A DNA stretch of 64,000 bases from a virus: positions 1-64,000 of the IMG/VR virus record IMGVR_UViG_3300009183_000003; one strand, written 5' to 3'. This document shows positions 37,242 to 47,593 of this stretch, piece after piece. A model generated the notes under the pieces. The model had not been told where the DNA came from and made no database searches. It saw only the letters and a program-made list of their open reading frames with translations. The position numbers and the translations under genes were made by a program. The first letter of the stretch is position 1, and every line of letters starts with the position of its first letter.

Positions 37242-38768
37242 ATGGCTTTTGGAACAGCTTCAAATAATGCGGTAGCAGCACCTGGCGGTCTTAATGGCTC
37301 CCTCTTATCGCTCTTTGACGCAAGTTATACAACAGGCTTATTAGTGCCTCACTACTTGCGTACACTTAAAAACAAATTCGGAGACAACGGTCTTTCTGAC
37401 TTCCAACTTTTGATGGGATTAGGAATGAAGCGTGGTGTTCAGAACATCACAGGATGGCACTGGGAGAAGGGTCTTTATGACGCTCCAGTTATTTCTATTG
37501 GTGCTGTAGCAACGCCAGCGGCAGGTGCTACGATTCAAATCACTTCTGACACTACCGCAGGTGGTGGTCAAGTTCCTACTGTTGCCTCTACAAATCCACT
37601 TACTTTCTTGGGTAACAACTCAGGAGCGACTGTGGCTAACGGACAGGCTTACCTTGAGCAACCTTCTGCATTTACATATGCAAAAGTTGGTCAGATTTTG
37701 ATGAACACTAGCAACGCTAACCTTCCTCAATACTTGGTTACAGCGGTTAACAACTCAACTAACGTAGTTGACTTGAAGCCAGTTTTAGCGGTTACTGCTG
37801 AGGCTGTTGTTGCAGGTGACATCTTCGTTGTAGTTGGTTCTGCATGGGACGAAGGAACAGACCAACCAATGTCTTCTCAATCTTTCTGGACTAAGTACAA
37901 CTGGAAGACTCAAATCTTCAAAGAGACTTACCAACTTTCTGGTACTCAAAAAACTAACGCCCCACAGTGGATGGAAGTTGAGTACGGAGATGGCAAGACT
38001 AAGAAAATGAACGGATTCTTCTACGAAGGTCAAGATGAGGCTGAATATCGTTTGATTAAGCAAATCGCTTTGTCAATGATTTTTGGAACTTCTGCGACTA
38101 ACACAGGTGTTCCTCAAACATTCTCTGGTCTTGATAACGAGATTGCTTCTCGTGGATATTCTCACTCAGCAGGTGCAGTTGCAGGTTTTGATGTTTCTGA
38201 CTTGCGTACCATTGCTAACGTAATGAGCCGTAGATATTCAAGTAACTTGTTCTTGGCTTGGTTGACTAATGAATTGTACAGCAAGTTGAACACTAGCTTG
38301 AACAATATGACTAGTAACAACTACCAAAACGCTAACTTGGTTAACGCTACTACTCAAAACATGGCTGACGTGTTCTTCGGTGGTAACATGGAGCAGACTG
38401 AGACTTTGTTCTCTACATTCTCTTGGCAGGCATTAAATGTTGACGGATACAACTTCGCTTTGAAACAAGCTCGTTTCATGCAAGATCCTGCAACTACTGC
38501 TGCTAACTATGGTGCTACTGCTCCTCTTCGTAACCGTGGATGGATTATCCCATTGAACAAAGTTCAAGACGCTGAAGGGGTTCTTCGTAACCGTATCGAG
38601 TTGGTTTACAAGGAGATGGACGGATATAGCCGCTTCATGGAAATCACAGACGATGGACGTGCTTCTGCTCGTAAAATCGGACCAAGTGACGTTGCTCGTC
38701 TATACTTGTCATCTGACCTTGGATTTGACTTCTTCACATTGGAGCAATTCACTCGTATCGTAGCCTAA
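37242..38768 (+). CDS. Major capsid protein
   Basis: 508 residues, highly regular beta-rich sequence with codons that favour high expression compared with neighbours. Position after the scaffold, length, and segments such as GNMEQTETLFSTFSWQAL and NRGWIIPLNKVQDAEG are like the HK97-fold capsid proteins of crAss-like/Cellulophaga phages. No N-terminal delta-domain processing site is evident. A GC-rich terminator-like hairpin follows. Confidence 0.78.
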   Translation: MAFGTASNNAVAAPGGLNGSLLSLFDASYTTGLLVPHYLRTLKNKFGDNGLSDFQLLMGLGMKRGVQNITGWHWEKGLYDAPVISIGAVATPAAGATIQITSDTTAGGGQVPTVASTNPLTFLGNNSGATVANGQAYLEQPSAFTYAKVGQILMNTSNANLPQYLVTAVNNSTNVVDLKPVLAVTAEAVVAGDIFVVVGSAWDEGTDQPMSSQSFWTKYNWKTQIFKETYQLSGTQKTNAPQWMEVEYGDGKTKKMNGFFYEGQDEAEYRLIKQIALSMIFGTSATNTGVPQTFSGLDNEIASRGYSHSAGAVAGFDVSDLRTIANVMSRRYSSNLFLAWLTNELYSKLNTSLNNMTSNNYQNANLVNATTQNMADVFFGGNMEQTETLFSTFSWQALNVDGYNFALKQARFMQDPATTAANYGATAPLRNRGWIIPLNKVQDAEGVLRNRIELVYKEMDGYSRFMEITDDGRASARKIGPSDVARLYLSSDLGFDFFTLEQFTRIVA

Positions 38769-38796
38769 CCTTAGGTTATCTTATACTGTAATAAAA

Positions 38797-38818
38797 GGGG
38801 GAGGGGAAACTCTCCCCC
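38797..38818 (+). terminator. GC-rich hairpin after the capsid gene
   Basis: GGGGGAG and CTCCCCC pair across 8 bases. The T run afterwards is weak, so partial termination or mRNA protection is likely, raising capsid message relative to downstream genes. Confidence 0.6.
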
Positions 38819-38867
38819 CTAATTACAAAAACACACACAAAATAAAAACAATAATAAATTTACAACT

Positions 38868-39734
38868 ATGCTATTTCAAGATGGCCAAAAATTCATTTTA
38901 GATCAAGAGGATATTGACGAGTTGACCTCGGTTTTTCCTGAGTACATGACTAAGAAAAAAGCTGTTCGTATTACTTACAACGCTAATGTTGTGCAAAAGA
39001 TTGAAACAAACAATCCAGCTGCACCTTTTGTATTTTCAAAGCCTACATTTAGCATAAACCTTTCTAACACTTGGGTAGACTATAACACAGGTGAACAAAG
39101 AGAGATTCGCTTCTCGTACCTTCCTGCAAGATATCGTTCTGACGGTTCTTCTTACTTTGAAGATAATCATATCATTGTAGACCACTCTTTTGTATTTAAA
39201 CCAGGGGAAGACATGGAACTACTTTGGTTCTGTTATAACTTTAGTAAGTTGTTTACAAACTCAAAAATTGGTCAAACATCATCTCCCTTCCAATTTATTA
39301 TCCAGCACAAACTTGTTGAGCAGAAGACTAGCACAACTATGTCAGAAGCAAAAACTAAAGTTGCTTTAGGTGAATTGCCAAGTGATAAGTTAATTGCCTT
39401 TGCTAAAACATTTATGGTTGTTGACGAGGAAGATACACAAGATGTTATTTTGGCAAAAATCTTCAGCACGATGGACTCAAACCTTGAGTTCAAGAAGTTT
39501 TTGATTTCAAAATTTGACAAGGACGCTGTGGATGAGGATATTGTTTCTCTCGTAGAAAAGGCAATATCAACAGGTCTATTGAAGTCTAATGAAGATGGGG
39601 ACCAGGTACTTATGGTGATTAATGGCAAGGAAACTATCGTTGCCGACATCCCGTTTGACGCAAAAGGACTTCTAATCGCATACGTTTCTAAGGAGAAAAA
39701 GCTATACGCTCAGTTGAAGAAGGCTTTGTCTTAA
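38868..39734 (+). CDS. Capsid-cluster structural protein
   Basis: 288 residues. The first 150 are beta-rich (FSINLSNTWVDYNTGEQREI), the rest acidic and helical (EDTQDVILAKIFSTMDSNLE) ending in a basic coil. Position just after the capsid gene suggests a capsid accessory or decoration protein. No family recognised. Followed by a terminator and new promoter. Confidence 0.55.
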   Translation: MLFQDGQKFILDQEDIDELTSVFPEYMTKKKAVRITYNANVVQKIETNNPAAPFVFSKPTFSINLSNTWVDYNTGEQREIRFSYLPARYRSDGSSYFEDNHIIVDHSFVFKPGEDMELLWFCYNFSKLFTNSKIGQTSSPFQFIIQHKLVEQKTSTTMSEAKTKVALGELPSDKLIAFAKTFMVVDEEDTQDVILAKIFSTMDSNLEFKKFLISKFDKDAVDEDIVSLVEKAISTGLLKSNEDGDQVLMVINGKETIVADIPFDAKGLLIAYVSKEKKLYAQLKKALS

Positions 39735-39760
39735 ACAAAAGATACAAATAATCTGAAATG

Positions 39761-39793
39761 GGGTACTTTTGTACCCTATTTTTTTTATCTTTG
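39761..39793 (+). terminator. Terminator followed by a -7 element
   Basis: GGGTAC and GTACCC pair around TTTT (39761-39776), followed by a T run (39779-39786). TATCTTTG at 39786-39793 overlaps the end of that run and would start the gene at 39812. Confidence 0.7.
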
Positions 39794-39811
39794 TGTATAA
39801 ATTAAAAGAAA

Positions 39812-41071
39812 ATGCCTACTACTCTAAGTTTTAACGTATCCACAAAAAAATACCAAGGAACAGCTACTCCATCAGCAACTGTTTACGCAAAGTTGACTGA
39901 CCCGTCAGGTAATCTAATTTTGAATAAGAGTACCGCTGGTAATGCTTTTATTACAGCTTCGACTACTTCCGCTTTGTACAACCTGCCCTTAGACACTTCG
40001 TCTAATGTTTTGCAAGGCACATATACATTTGAGTATGGTGCAGTCGCAGGGATGGGTGCTGGAACTACTACTACAGTTTTGTACACTTACTCGGGTGTTA
40101 ATATTGCTTGCCAAGAGTTCAACGTAACTAATGATTGCAACTTTTATCCTAACGGACAAATTACTGCAACAGATTCTACGAGTTACGGACTTTGGACAGT
40201 TTCGAGTAAGAGTATTCGTTTATACTTTCCTGTCGGACTTATTCCTGCTCCTGTCGTTCCATACTACGAAACAACAACAGCATCAACTCTTGTGGTCAAC
40301 ACATTAGCTACAGGAATGTGGACAGCGATACTAACAGCAAATTTAACAATCACTCAAGTTGACGGTTTAACAATAGTTGCTGTTCTAACAAAAACATTAA
40401 ACCACAACGTAGCGTGTAACTCTCAACTATGTAGTGTTAACTCTGCACTTGACCAAATTACTGCGGCATATGCAGCTGACGTGGCTTGTGGATCTACAAC
40501 TCCTCGTTACGCTCAAGAACTAACTTTAGCCAATGCTTACTACACCCAATATCAAATTGAAAGATCTTGCGGAGACACTCTTGCGGCAGATAGGTATGCT
40601 GAAAAAATCACTTCGCTTCTTGGCGAGTCGAGTTCTTCTTGCGGTAGTTCTTGCGGTTGTAGTGACTCTAGTTGCTCTTGCGATACTTCTTGTGGTTGTA
40701 GTGGAGAAAACATTACACCTGAGTGGGTTAACAACACGTCAAGCGAGTCGGGATATAAATCATATGTAGCCTTAATGTCTCAAACAGGAACTGCTGCACC
40801 TACTGCTGTTGAGTTAGAAAATAGTTTAGGAAATATTGTTTGGACTAGAAATAGTGCAGGTATATATTACGGCACGTTGTCAGGAGCTTTCCCAATTACA
40901 AAAACATTTGCTCTCTCTATTCAAGGAGGTGGGTACGATGCAGACGTATTGATTGGTGGCGGTGGAGATAAATATAATTTAGTTAGATTAAATGATAATG
41001 TTTTAGTTTTATCTGCAACTGGAGACACTCTTTTAAATTACTCTCCCATAGAAATCAGAGTTTATAACTAA
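39812..41071 (+). CDS. Structural protein with Cys-rich linker
   Basis: 419 residues. The N-terminal ~270 residues are Thr/Ser-rich beta sequence, typical of a fibre or head spike. Residues 277-296 hold seven cysteines in twenty positions (SSCGSSCGCSDSSCSCDTSC and on), an unusual metal- or disulfide-binding linker. The C-terminal domain (about 300-419, with YVALMSQTGTAAPTAVELEN and LGNIVWTR) resembles a domain that recurs at the C-termini of Bacteroidetes phage structural proteins. Read from its own promoter in the capsid-tail junction region. Confidence 0.6.
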   Translation: MPTTLSFNVSTKKYQGTATPSATVYAKLTDPSGNLILNKSTAGNAFITASTTSALYNLPLDTSSNVLQGTYTFEYGAVAGMGAGTTTTVLYTYSGVNIACQEFNVTNDCNFYPNGQITATDSTSYGLWTVSSKSIRLYFPVGLIPAPVVPYYETTTASTLVVNTLATGMWTAILTANLTITQVDGLTIVAVLTKTLNHNVACNSQLCSVNSALDQITAAYAADVACGSTTPRYAQELTLANAYYTQYQIERSCGDTLAADRYAEKITSLLGESSSSCGSSCGCSDSSCSCDTSCGCSGENITPEWVNNTSSESGYKSYVALMSQTGTAAPTAVELENSLGNIVWTRNSAGIYYGTLSGAFPITKTFALSIQGGGYDADVLIGGGGDKYNLVRLNDNVLVLSATGDTLLNYSPIEIRVYN

Positions 41072-41080
41072 TAGAAGATT

Positions 41081-41830
41081 ATGAATCTTAACGACATACT
41101 AAATCAGGTTTACAACAAGATTGGTAAGGATGCTTATGGCAACCTTATTACCCCCGATATTTATAACGAGGCTATTGAGTATGTCAACATAGATAAGATT
41201 AACGACTTCTTAGAGGTGTACGAAGAGAACCAAGAGATTACCGACAACCTTCGTCCTTTTATAGTTACGCTTGGGGATAACGGAATTACTCCATTACCCC
41301 TCGATTCTTACGGATACGGCATTCTTCCCTCTGATTATTTAAGGTATGGAAGGGCGAGTCGTTACGACTACGAGAACACTTCTACCGGATCTAATCAAAT
41401 CTATCGTCACGTTGAGATGTTGTCGAATAAGGATTTTTCTTACAGACTTTCCACATCTCTATTCTCTCCGAGTTTAGCGAGACCAGTGGCAACAATTCAA
41501 AACCAAAAGATTTTAGTTAGACCTCAAGGCATACCAACAATTAATTTAACTTACGTTAGATTCCCAAGCCAACCTGTGTTTGACTACGATATTATTACAG
41601 CATCGGGGATGCCGTACTACTTAGCCCCAGGAACTACTCATAGCAACTCTGCAACTCTAACTTGTAATCCAAACTTCTCCCCTGGAGACCCAAGTATAAG
41701 TGTTGAGTTTGAGTACACAGACGATGTGTTGAACGACATTATAAACGAGTTGACTAAATACTTCATGATTAACTTAAAGGATCTTAACTCACTTGCAGTT
41801 ATAGACATTGAAAAAGGATTAACGCCATGA
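41081..41830 (+). CDS. Connector/ring-like protein
   Basis: 249 residues. Helical N-terminus (MNLNDILNQVYNKIGKDAYG) followed by beta-rich sequence. Position and length suit a head-tail connector or ring protein of crAss-like phages. The end overlaps the next start by 4 bp (ATGA). Confidence 0.6.
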   Translation: MNLNDILNQVYNKIGKDAYGNLITPDIYNEAIEYVNIDKINDFLEVYEENQEITDNLRPFIVTLGDNGITPLPLDSYGYGILPSDYLRYGRASRYDYENTSTGSNQIYRHVEMLSNKDFSYRLSTSLFSPSLARPVATIQNQKILVRPQGIPTINLTYVRFPSQPVFDYDIITASGMPYYLAPGTTHSNSATLTCNPNFSPGDPSISVEFEYTDDVLNDIINELTKYFMINLKDLNSLAVIDIEKGLTP

Positions 41831-42420
41831 CGAAAAGACAACTTATAGAATTAATACAGGAGCGTCTTGCTTCGGGTGATGTGCCTAACGATATCTTAGG
41901 TCGCTACAAGTATAACACTATTGCTGCTCTTTTGGACATTGTGTTCCAAGAGGCTTCAACTGCCGACAATGAGTTAACTCAAAACATGGCGGTGCCTTAC
42001 GTTGTTAGTGTAACTTGTGCAAACGGTAAGTACACAAGCACTTTACCAGTCTCTCCTATTGCAGGAAACAAGAGCGTGAAGTATGCTACAGACGATTGTT
42101 GTAACAACTACTTTGCTCGTCAGACTGAGGACCAAAATATTTTCTTGAGTACAATTAAGAGAATGGGCAAGGCAGAATTTTATGTTCGTGGCAAGCAGGT
42201 GAATTGGACGGCAGAGCCTCTCTCTGACAGCATAACATTTTACATTATTCCGTCTTTTTTAGATTCAGAAGAAGATGATGAGGTTGTTATGCCGACAACT
42301 GTAGGCCCTATCTTTGCAAGAATAATTGAGTTGATTAAGTCTACAGACGTAAGACCACAAGAAGTTATTAACAATACGGTTCAGGACAATGTCCCTCGCC
42401 CTACTAATTACTCCTCATAA
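41827..42420 (+). CDS. Connector/ring-like protein
   Basis: 197 residues. Helical N-terminus (RQLIELIQERLASGDVPNDI), then beta-rich with two adjacent cysteines (DDCCNN). Ring/connector assignment is from order and size. The stop overlaps the next ATG (TAATG). Confidence 0.55.
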   Translation: MTKRQLIELIQERLASGDVPNDILGRYKYNTIAALLDIVFQEASTADNELTQNMAVPYVVSVTCANGKYTSTLPVSPIAGNKSVKYATDDCCNNYFARQTEDQNIFLSTIKRMGKAEFYVRGKQVNWTAEPLSDSITFYIIPSFLDSEEDDEVVMPTTVGPIFARIIELIKSTDVRPQEVINNTVQDNVPRPTNYSS

Positions 42421-43166
42421 TGGAAGGAACTCCAATTAAAAACATTGAATACGTTGTTCAGTCATCTTTAAATAGGGTGAAGGGACAGACCGCTGAAATC
42501 CCTCGTGTGGAGCAAATTGCTATAGAGTGGATGACAGAGGTTGTTAGAGGTACAACTCCTTTTCCTTGCATGAAGGTTGCTCACTTAAAGGTGAACAGTT
42601 TAATGCAAGCGGCCTTGCCTGCTGACTACATGAGATATTCAAAGATTGCCCTCAACTACGGAGGTCGATTAATCACCTTGGGTTTGGATGTGAACATGAA
42701 CATTCCAACCACCATGCAGGCTACAAATTTTGAACAAGTAAATAACAATGAGGCATCTACTAACCAAGGCGTTTTCTTTATCAACCACACTTGGAGGGGA
42801 ACTTATTACCCTGCTCTATTCGCATTGGGAGGTGGCTTTAATCAGGCTTATTATAGAATTGACCCTACTAATACTTTCATACAGTTAAGTAATGGAATAG
42901 ATGGTAGCGATGTTGTGTTGGAGTATTTAAGCACAGGGATAGACGTAAATTCTCAAACCCTTGTTCCCCCATACTACTTAGAGCCGATGAGGAACTATAT
43001 CATTTGGCAACTTGCTGAATTTGAACCTCAAAAATATCCTGTTAATCCTCAAAATAGAGAAAGAATTTATACCGAGTCTATGGCTGAAGCCGCAATGGCC
43101 CAAGGTAATACAATTGATGAGATTTTGGACGCATACTATTCTGCTCCTGGACTAAAACTACGATAA
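42420..43166 (+). CDS. Connector/ring-like protein
   Basis: 248 residues. N-terminal helices (IKNIEYVVQSSLNRVKGQTAEI), then beta-rich; ends with helical MAEAAMAQGNTIDEILDAYY. Third in a run of connector-like proteins, directly before the large tail protein. Confidence 0.55.
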   Translation: MEGTPIKNIEYVVQSSLNRVKGQTAEIPRVEQIAIEWMTEVVRGTTPFPCMKVAHLKVNSLMQAALPADYMRYSKIALNYGGRLITLGLDVNMNIPTTMQATNFEQVNNNEASTNQGVFFINHTWRGTYYPALFALGGGFNQAYYRIDPTNTFIQLSNGIDGSDVVLEYLSTGIDVNSQTLVPPYYLEPMRNYIIWQLAEFEPQKYPVNPQNRERIYTESMAEAAMAQGNTIDEILDAYYSAPGLKLR

Positions 43167-43169
43167 GAT

Positions 43170-46100
43170 ATGTACCAACAAGGTGTCTTTTTTTACGGAG
43201 GTATGAATACTGACGATGAGGATCGTCTTATCACAAATGGTGACTATCGAAGTGCTACATTCTCTCGGAACTATGGAGTAAACTCTCCTTCCGAAGGTGC
43301 TTTGCAGTCAATGACAGGCAACCTTTTACAAAATAACACAGCCCTACCAGGGGGTGTTAATATTTTAATCGGTGCTTGCGAAGATGTTGAGTATAAGGCA
43401 TTAATTCTCTTTGTTTTCAATGACCTTGGTCAGCATACAATTTGGAGGTACACTGTTGAAGATGCACAATATGAATTGATTCTTCAAAATTCAATTTTGA
43501 ATTTTAAAAAAACAAACCAAATATACCATGCCAATGTAGTCAACAACTTGCTGTATTGGACAGATAACTATTTCAATAGCTACACCGCTAATAATTTCAA
43601 TCCTCCTCGTAAGATTAATATCCAAAAGGCAATCCTTTACACTCAGTCAGCAGGAACAAACCCTGATGGATATTCAGAGATTACTTTCAATAATTTAGAC
43701 TGGATTAAACACCCACCTCTATTTTCTCCAATATTTGCATATAACTCAGACCCAACGGAGAATTCTAATAATTTGAAGAATAAGTTGTTTCAGTTTCGTT
43801 ACCAGTATGTGTATGACGATAACGAAGAGTCGGCATGGTCTCCAATCTCAGAAATGACTTTGCCTACCGCATCCGAATACATTGGTCAGACGGTTAATAT
43901 CAACCCGTATATTGACAACAATATACGCTTAGATATAAGCACCGGGTCTTCTATAGTTCGCTTAATTCGTGTGGCGTATAGAATCGGAAACACAGGAGAG
44001 TTTTTTTTGTACAAGGAATACGACAAGACCCAATTAAGTTGGTCCAACTATACTACGGAAACAATTGATTTTAAGAACGAGACCTCTGGGCCTGCAATAA
44101 GCAACTCTGAAAGAAACTACGACCTAATACCTCAAATTGCAAAAACAATTGAATATTTACCCTCTAATGAGTTTGCAATAGGTAACTACATCGAGGGTTA
44201 TGACAAGCAAGAGATAACCGATGACAATGTTGCTTTTGGTGTGGTTAGATATGAAATTGACGATACGGCATTTACCTACCCATTAGCATCGTATTTTAAT
44301 GACTTCAATCCTAGCACGCCTGCTCCAAAAAAAGGTTTTTATGTTTTTTTTAATCCAATTGGAGATGATTTTTTTAAATATAGGTATCAAACAGGAGACA
44401 TACTAATACTTCAATTAAAAGATTATAGCATCTCTGCGCCAAATACGGTAGCTCCCGATTCTACTATTTATTTTACAGTTCCGTCTATTGATCCTGTTGT
44501 TTACACGACTGATTTGCAAAAGTTAAATCAATTATGCGCTTCTCTTCAGGCATACTTACTAACTATAGGCATATCATCATCAGTTGAAGCCCCTGGTTCG
44601 GCAACTGGACCATTTCCATCCGTAGCTTGGCCATCTTTAAAAATAACAGGAAAAACTTGGTATAACAGAACACAAGCGCAAGCTACGCAAACTACTAATG
44701 GTTCAATTATAGTTTTTCGTGAAAATAAATCAACAAGAACATTTAAATCAGGAGCAAAGCACGAGTTTGCTTTTCAATACTACGACAGGGCAAATAGAGA
44801 CGGGACAGTTTTAACAGTTCCTGTTGGTGATGTGTACGTTCCGTTTAATACGGATTTAACCAATTCTTCACTTAACGGGCCTCTTGGATTAAACAAAAAG
44901 CCATATGTCAACACTATAAATGTACTAATTAGCTCTACATATCGACCTCCAATATGGGCAGATACCTATCAAATACTCTATAAGCCTTCTACAAATATTT
45001 CTAACTTTCAACAGAGGTCGGTTAAAGAGGTGATATTTAATCCTGATTCAACAGCTAAACTTATTTTAGAAAATTACTATAAGGGAAATATTTTAGGAGC
45101 TTCAATAAATCAAACTCCATCAAAAGGAGATTTCGTACGTTTTGTTAGACAAAGAGCAACTTTTGATAAAGCAAAACCTTTAATAAACGCTTTTACAGCA
45201 AATGAAGTAAATCAACCTGTATCAGGCGTTGGCACATATGTTCTAAACTTATCATCTTATATTAGTGAAACTTATGACCCAAGTGGGAATATGTCAGCTG
45301 GAGTATTTACAGCTCCAAGTACAGGTCAGTATCAATTTCAAGGTGAAACAACATTATCTGTAAACTATGTAGCTTCTCCAATTCCAACAGATGCTTATGG
45401 CTATATAAGAATAGTTATAAACGGTGTTACAACTAACGATATCGGATTTACTTATACAGCACCGGGTAGTGTCCCGTTTTCATTCCCAATACTTATTGCA
45501 AACGAAACAATATCTTTAAATGCAGGAGATACAGTTCAATTTTATAGTGTTGTTATATTAAATGGAACAACCCCTGCTACTATAAATATTACCAATCAGT
45601 CTAGTTCGTATAGTATTTATTCAGTCGGTGCTGATTATGATAATTTTCAATATTACCCTAGTTATGTAACACAAGAGTCTAATTTAGAACAAGAGTTAAA
45701 TGTTTTAAGTTATGACCCAGCAGGAGGGCCAGCAGGTGAAGAGGTTGTAGTCGTAAATAATTTTGACTCTAATCTACTTGGTCAGTATTTAGTGTTTAGT
45801 GGAACAAATACTAACAGAGCGATATGTACAGGTGGCTTCCAAATAGAAATTTATACCCCGAAATTAGAGAGTGAAAACGATCCTTGGTATGAAGTAGGTA
45901 TAGAGTTTCCTATATTAAATGCCCACAGCAACTCAAGGCGTCATGCTGGTGATGTAAACCAAGTGTACGGCATTACAGACGGGGAGGTTTATTTAGATTG
46001 CGGAGATGTTTATATTCGCCAAAGAGTTATGTCTACAGGGTATCAATACGTTGGAGGCTCTGCTGATATTGGCGATGCAAACGATAACATTGGTGCTTGG

Positions 46101-47564
46101 TTCTGCGAGGACCCTCACTACTCTGACTTTTACACTTCCAATTGGAACAATAAGGGTCGCTTAGGACTATTCTCTCCATTTGCTAAACAACAACACTTAA
46201 AGTCATCTATTTATCACACTAACGCTCTTATTGACAACACTCAAATTAACGGGTTAAGTCGAATTGAATTCTTTAACAACGTGGCGTTAAAAGATGAACA
46301 TGGAGGTATAAACAAGTTGATGCAAATTGGAGACACTCTCAAGGCGTTTCAAGACAAAAAGATTACTTCTGTTTATATCCAAAAGGCATTTGCTCTTAAC
46401 GGAGACGGCACTAATAATGTAATCCTTTCCGACAAGACGTTTGCAGGTATTCGTCCCCACGATGATGACTACGGATGTATTCATCCAGGGTCTGTGTCCA
46501 AGGTTGAGAACAACGTATTCTTCTATGACTTTTATAACGCTGCTGTAGTTCAAGCTACTCAAGGTGGTTTAATAAATATTTGTGAGGGTGAACGTAAGTT
46601 TTCTGTTGGAATTCGTAATTTCACTAATAACATAAGAAGTTACGAAACTCTCGCTGGAATGAACTCTAATGTAGTGTCTCACATCAATCGGTCTAACGGT
46701 GAGTACGCCTTGTACGCAGGAACAAATATTGATGAGATACCTAACAGCGTTCAGTTTTTAACTTTTATTATCGATGCACCTAGTGAAGTTCGTATTGATG
46801 GTGATTTCACTTACCTATTTACACCAGGGTCTACTTTCACAATAATTGGTGCCACATTTCCAAGTAATAACGGAACTCGCACTGTGACATCCTCGTCTCT
46901 TAATGTAGGTTTAAATAAAACTATCGTTCTTGTGTCTCCTGGTTTTGTTTCTGACGAAAAACCTTCTCCCGGAACTCTTATTATCAGTCCAGAAATTAAT
47001 ATTTCTACTGAAGGAATTATTTACTCTTTCAACAGACAGCGTTGGACATCTTATACAAATCACCCTGTTATATTTGCCTATCAGTTTGGTAATAGGGCAT
47101 ACACCTCAGGCGGTTCAATTTCGTCTAATATTGGTAAATTGTTTGAAGAGGATAAAGGGGCAACGGAGTTAACATTCTTTAGCGAAGGGGAAACTCAACA
47201 AATAGAGTTCTTGTTTAACCCCAACCCAACGATAGTTAAAAGATTCTTGACCTTTACAACTCAGTCAAATATGCCGTTTAGTGTGGATGTTACAGTTCCT
47301 GCAACAAATCAGTACCCTTACGGAATGAGTTCCGACATCTCAATTGCTAATTTTAGAAATCAAGAGTCTTATTACGTCTCTAAATATTTTAGAGATAAAA
47401 ATGATCCTAACCCATTTATAATAGGAGTTTTAAAAAGATTAAACGGAAGAGAGTTAAGAGGGTATGTTTTGAAACATAGTTTGACCAATACTGTGACAAA
47501 TAAGAAAATGATATTGTTCTCAGCAAACGTGAACTTTGTACCATCAGAACCTATCATGCAATAA
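43170..47564 (+). CDS. Large tail protein, crAss 'stabilisation'-like, with C1q-like insert
   Basis: 1464 residues. The N-terminus (YQQGVFFYGGMNTDDEDRLI, NNLLYWTDNYFNSYTANNFN then PPRKINI) matches the large tail/stabilisation protein of crAss-like phages. Around residues 685-825 a separate beta module appears (VFTAPSTGQYQFQGETTLSV, then LNAGDTVQFYSV), like a C1q/TNF-type jelly roll, encoded with more AT-rich codons; it looks inserted. The C-terminus (about 1330-1464) is again tail-like. It follows three connector-like genes, so it probably completes the tail hub. Confidence 0.65.
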   Translation: MYQQGVFFYGGMNTDDEDRLITNGDYRSATFSRNYGVNSPSEGALQSMTGNLLQNNTALPGGVNILIGACEDVEYKALILFVFNDLGQHTIWRYTVEDAQYELILQNSILNFKKTNQIYHANVVNNLLYWTDNYFNSYTANNFNPPRKINIQKAILYTQSAGTNPDGYSEITFNNLDWIKHPPLFSPIFAYNSDPTENSNNLKNKLFQFRYQYVYDDNEESAWSPISEMTLPTASEYIGQTVNINPYIDNNIRLDISTGSSIVRLIRVAYRIGNTGEFFLYKEYDKTQLSWSNYTTETIDFKNETSGPAISNSERNYDLIPQIAKTIEYLPSNEFAIGNYIEGYDKQEITDDNVAFGVVRYEIDDTAFTYPLASYFNDFNPSTPAPKKGFYVFFNPIGDDFFKYRYQTGDILILQLKDYSISAPNTVAPDSTIYFTVPSIDPVVYTTDLQKLNQLCASLQAYLLTIGISSSVEAPGSATGPFPSVAWPSLKITGKTWYNRTQAQATQTTNGSIIVFRENKSTRTFKSGAKHEFAFQYYDRANRDGTVLTVPVGDVYVPFNTDLTNSSLNGPLGLNKKPYVNTINVLISSTYRPPIWADTYQILYKPSTNISNFQQRSVKEVIFNPDSTAKLILENYYKGNILGASINQTPSKGDFVRFVRQRATFDKAKPLINAFTANEVNQPVSGVGTYVLNLSSYISETYDPSGNMSAGVFTAPSTGQYQFQGETTLSVNYVASPIPTDAYGYIRIVINGVTTNDIGFTYTAPGSVPFSFPILIANETISLNAGDTVQFYSVVILNGTTPATINITNQSSSYSIYSVGADYDNFQYYPSYVTQESNLEQELNVLSYDPAGGPAGEEVVVVNNFDSNLLGQYLVFSGTNTNRAICTGGFQIEIYTPKLESENDPWYEVGIEFPILNAHSNSRRHAGDVNQVYGITDGEVYLDCGDVYIRQRVMSTGYQYVGGSADIGDANDNIGAWFCEDPHYSDFYTSNWNNKGRLGLFSPFAKQQHLKSSIYHTNALIDNTQINGLSRIEFFNNVALKDEHGGINKLMQIGDTLKAFQDKKITSVYIQKAFALNGDGTNNVILSDKTFAGIRPHDDDYGCIHPGSVSKVENNVFFYDFYNAAVVQATQGGLINICEGERKFSVGIRNFTNNIRSYETLAGMNSNVVSHINRSNGEYALYAGTNIDEIPNSVQFLTFIIDAPSEVRIDGDFTYLFTPGSTFTIIGATFPSNNGTRTVTSSSLNVGLNKTIVLVSPGFVSDEKPSPGTLIISPEINISTEGIIYSFNRQRWTSYTNHPVIFAYQFGNRAYTSGGSISSNIGKLFEEDKGATELTFFSEGETQQIEFLFNPNPTIVKRFLTFTTQSNMPFSVDVTVPATNQYPYGMSSDISIANFRNQESYYVSKYFRDKNDPNPFIIGVLKRLNGRELRGYVLKHSLTNTVTNKKMILFSANVNFVPSEPIMQ

Positions 47565-47570
47565 AATTTG

Positions 47571-47578
47571 TATATTTG
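47571..47578 (+). promoter_or_regulatory. -7 element
   Basis: TATATTTG 15 bp before the ATG at 47594. No TTG box was found at the normal spacing. Confidence 0.5.
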
Positions 47579-47593
47579 ATTAAAATTTAAGTT

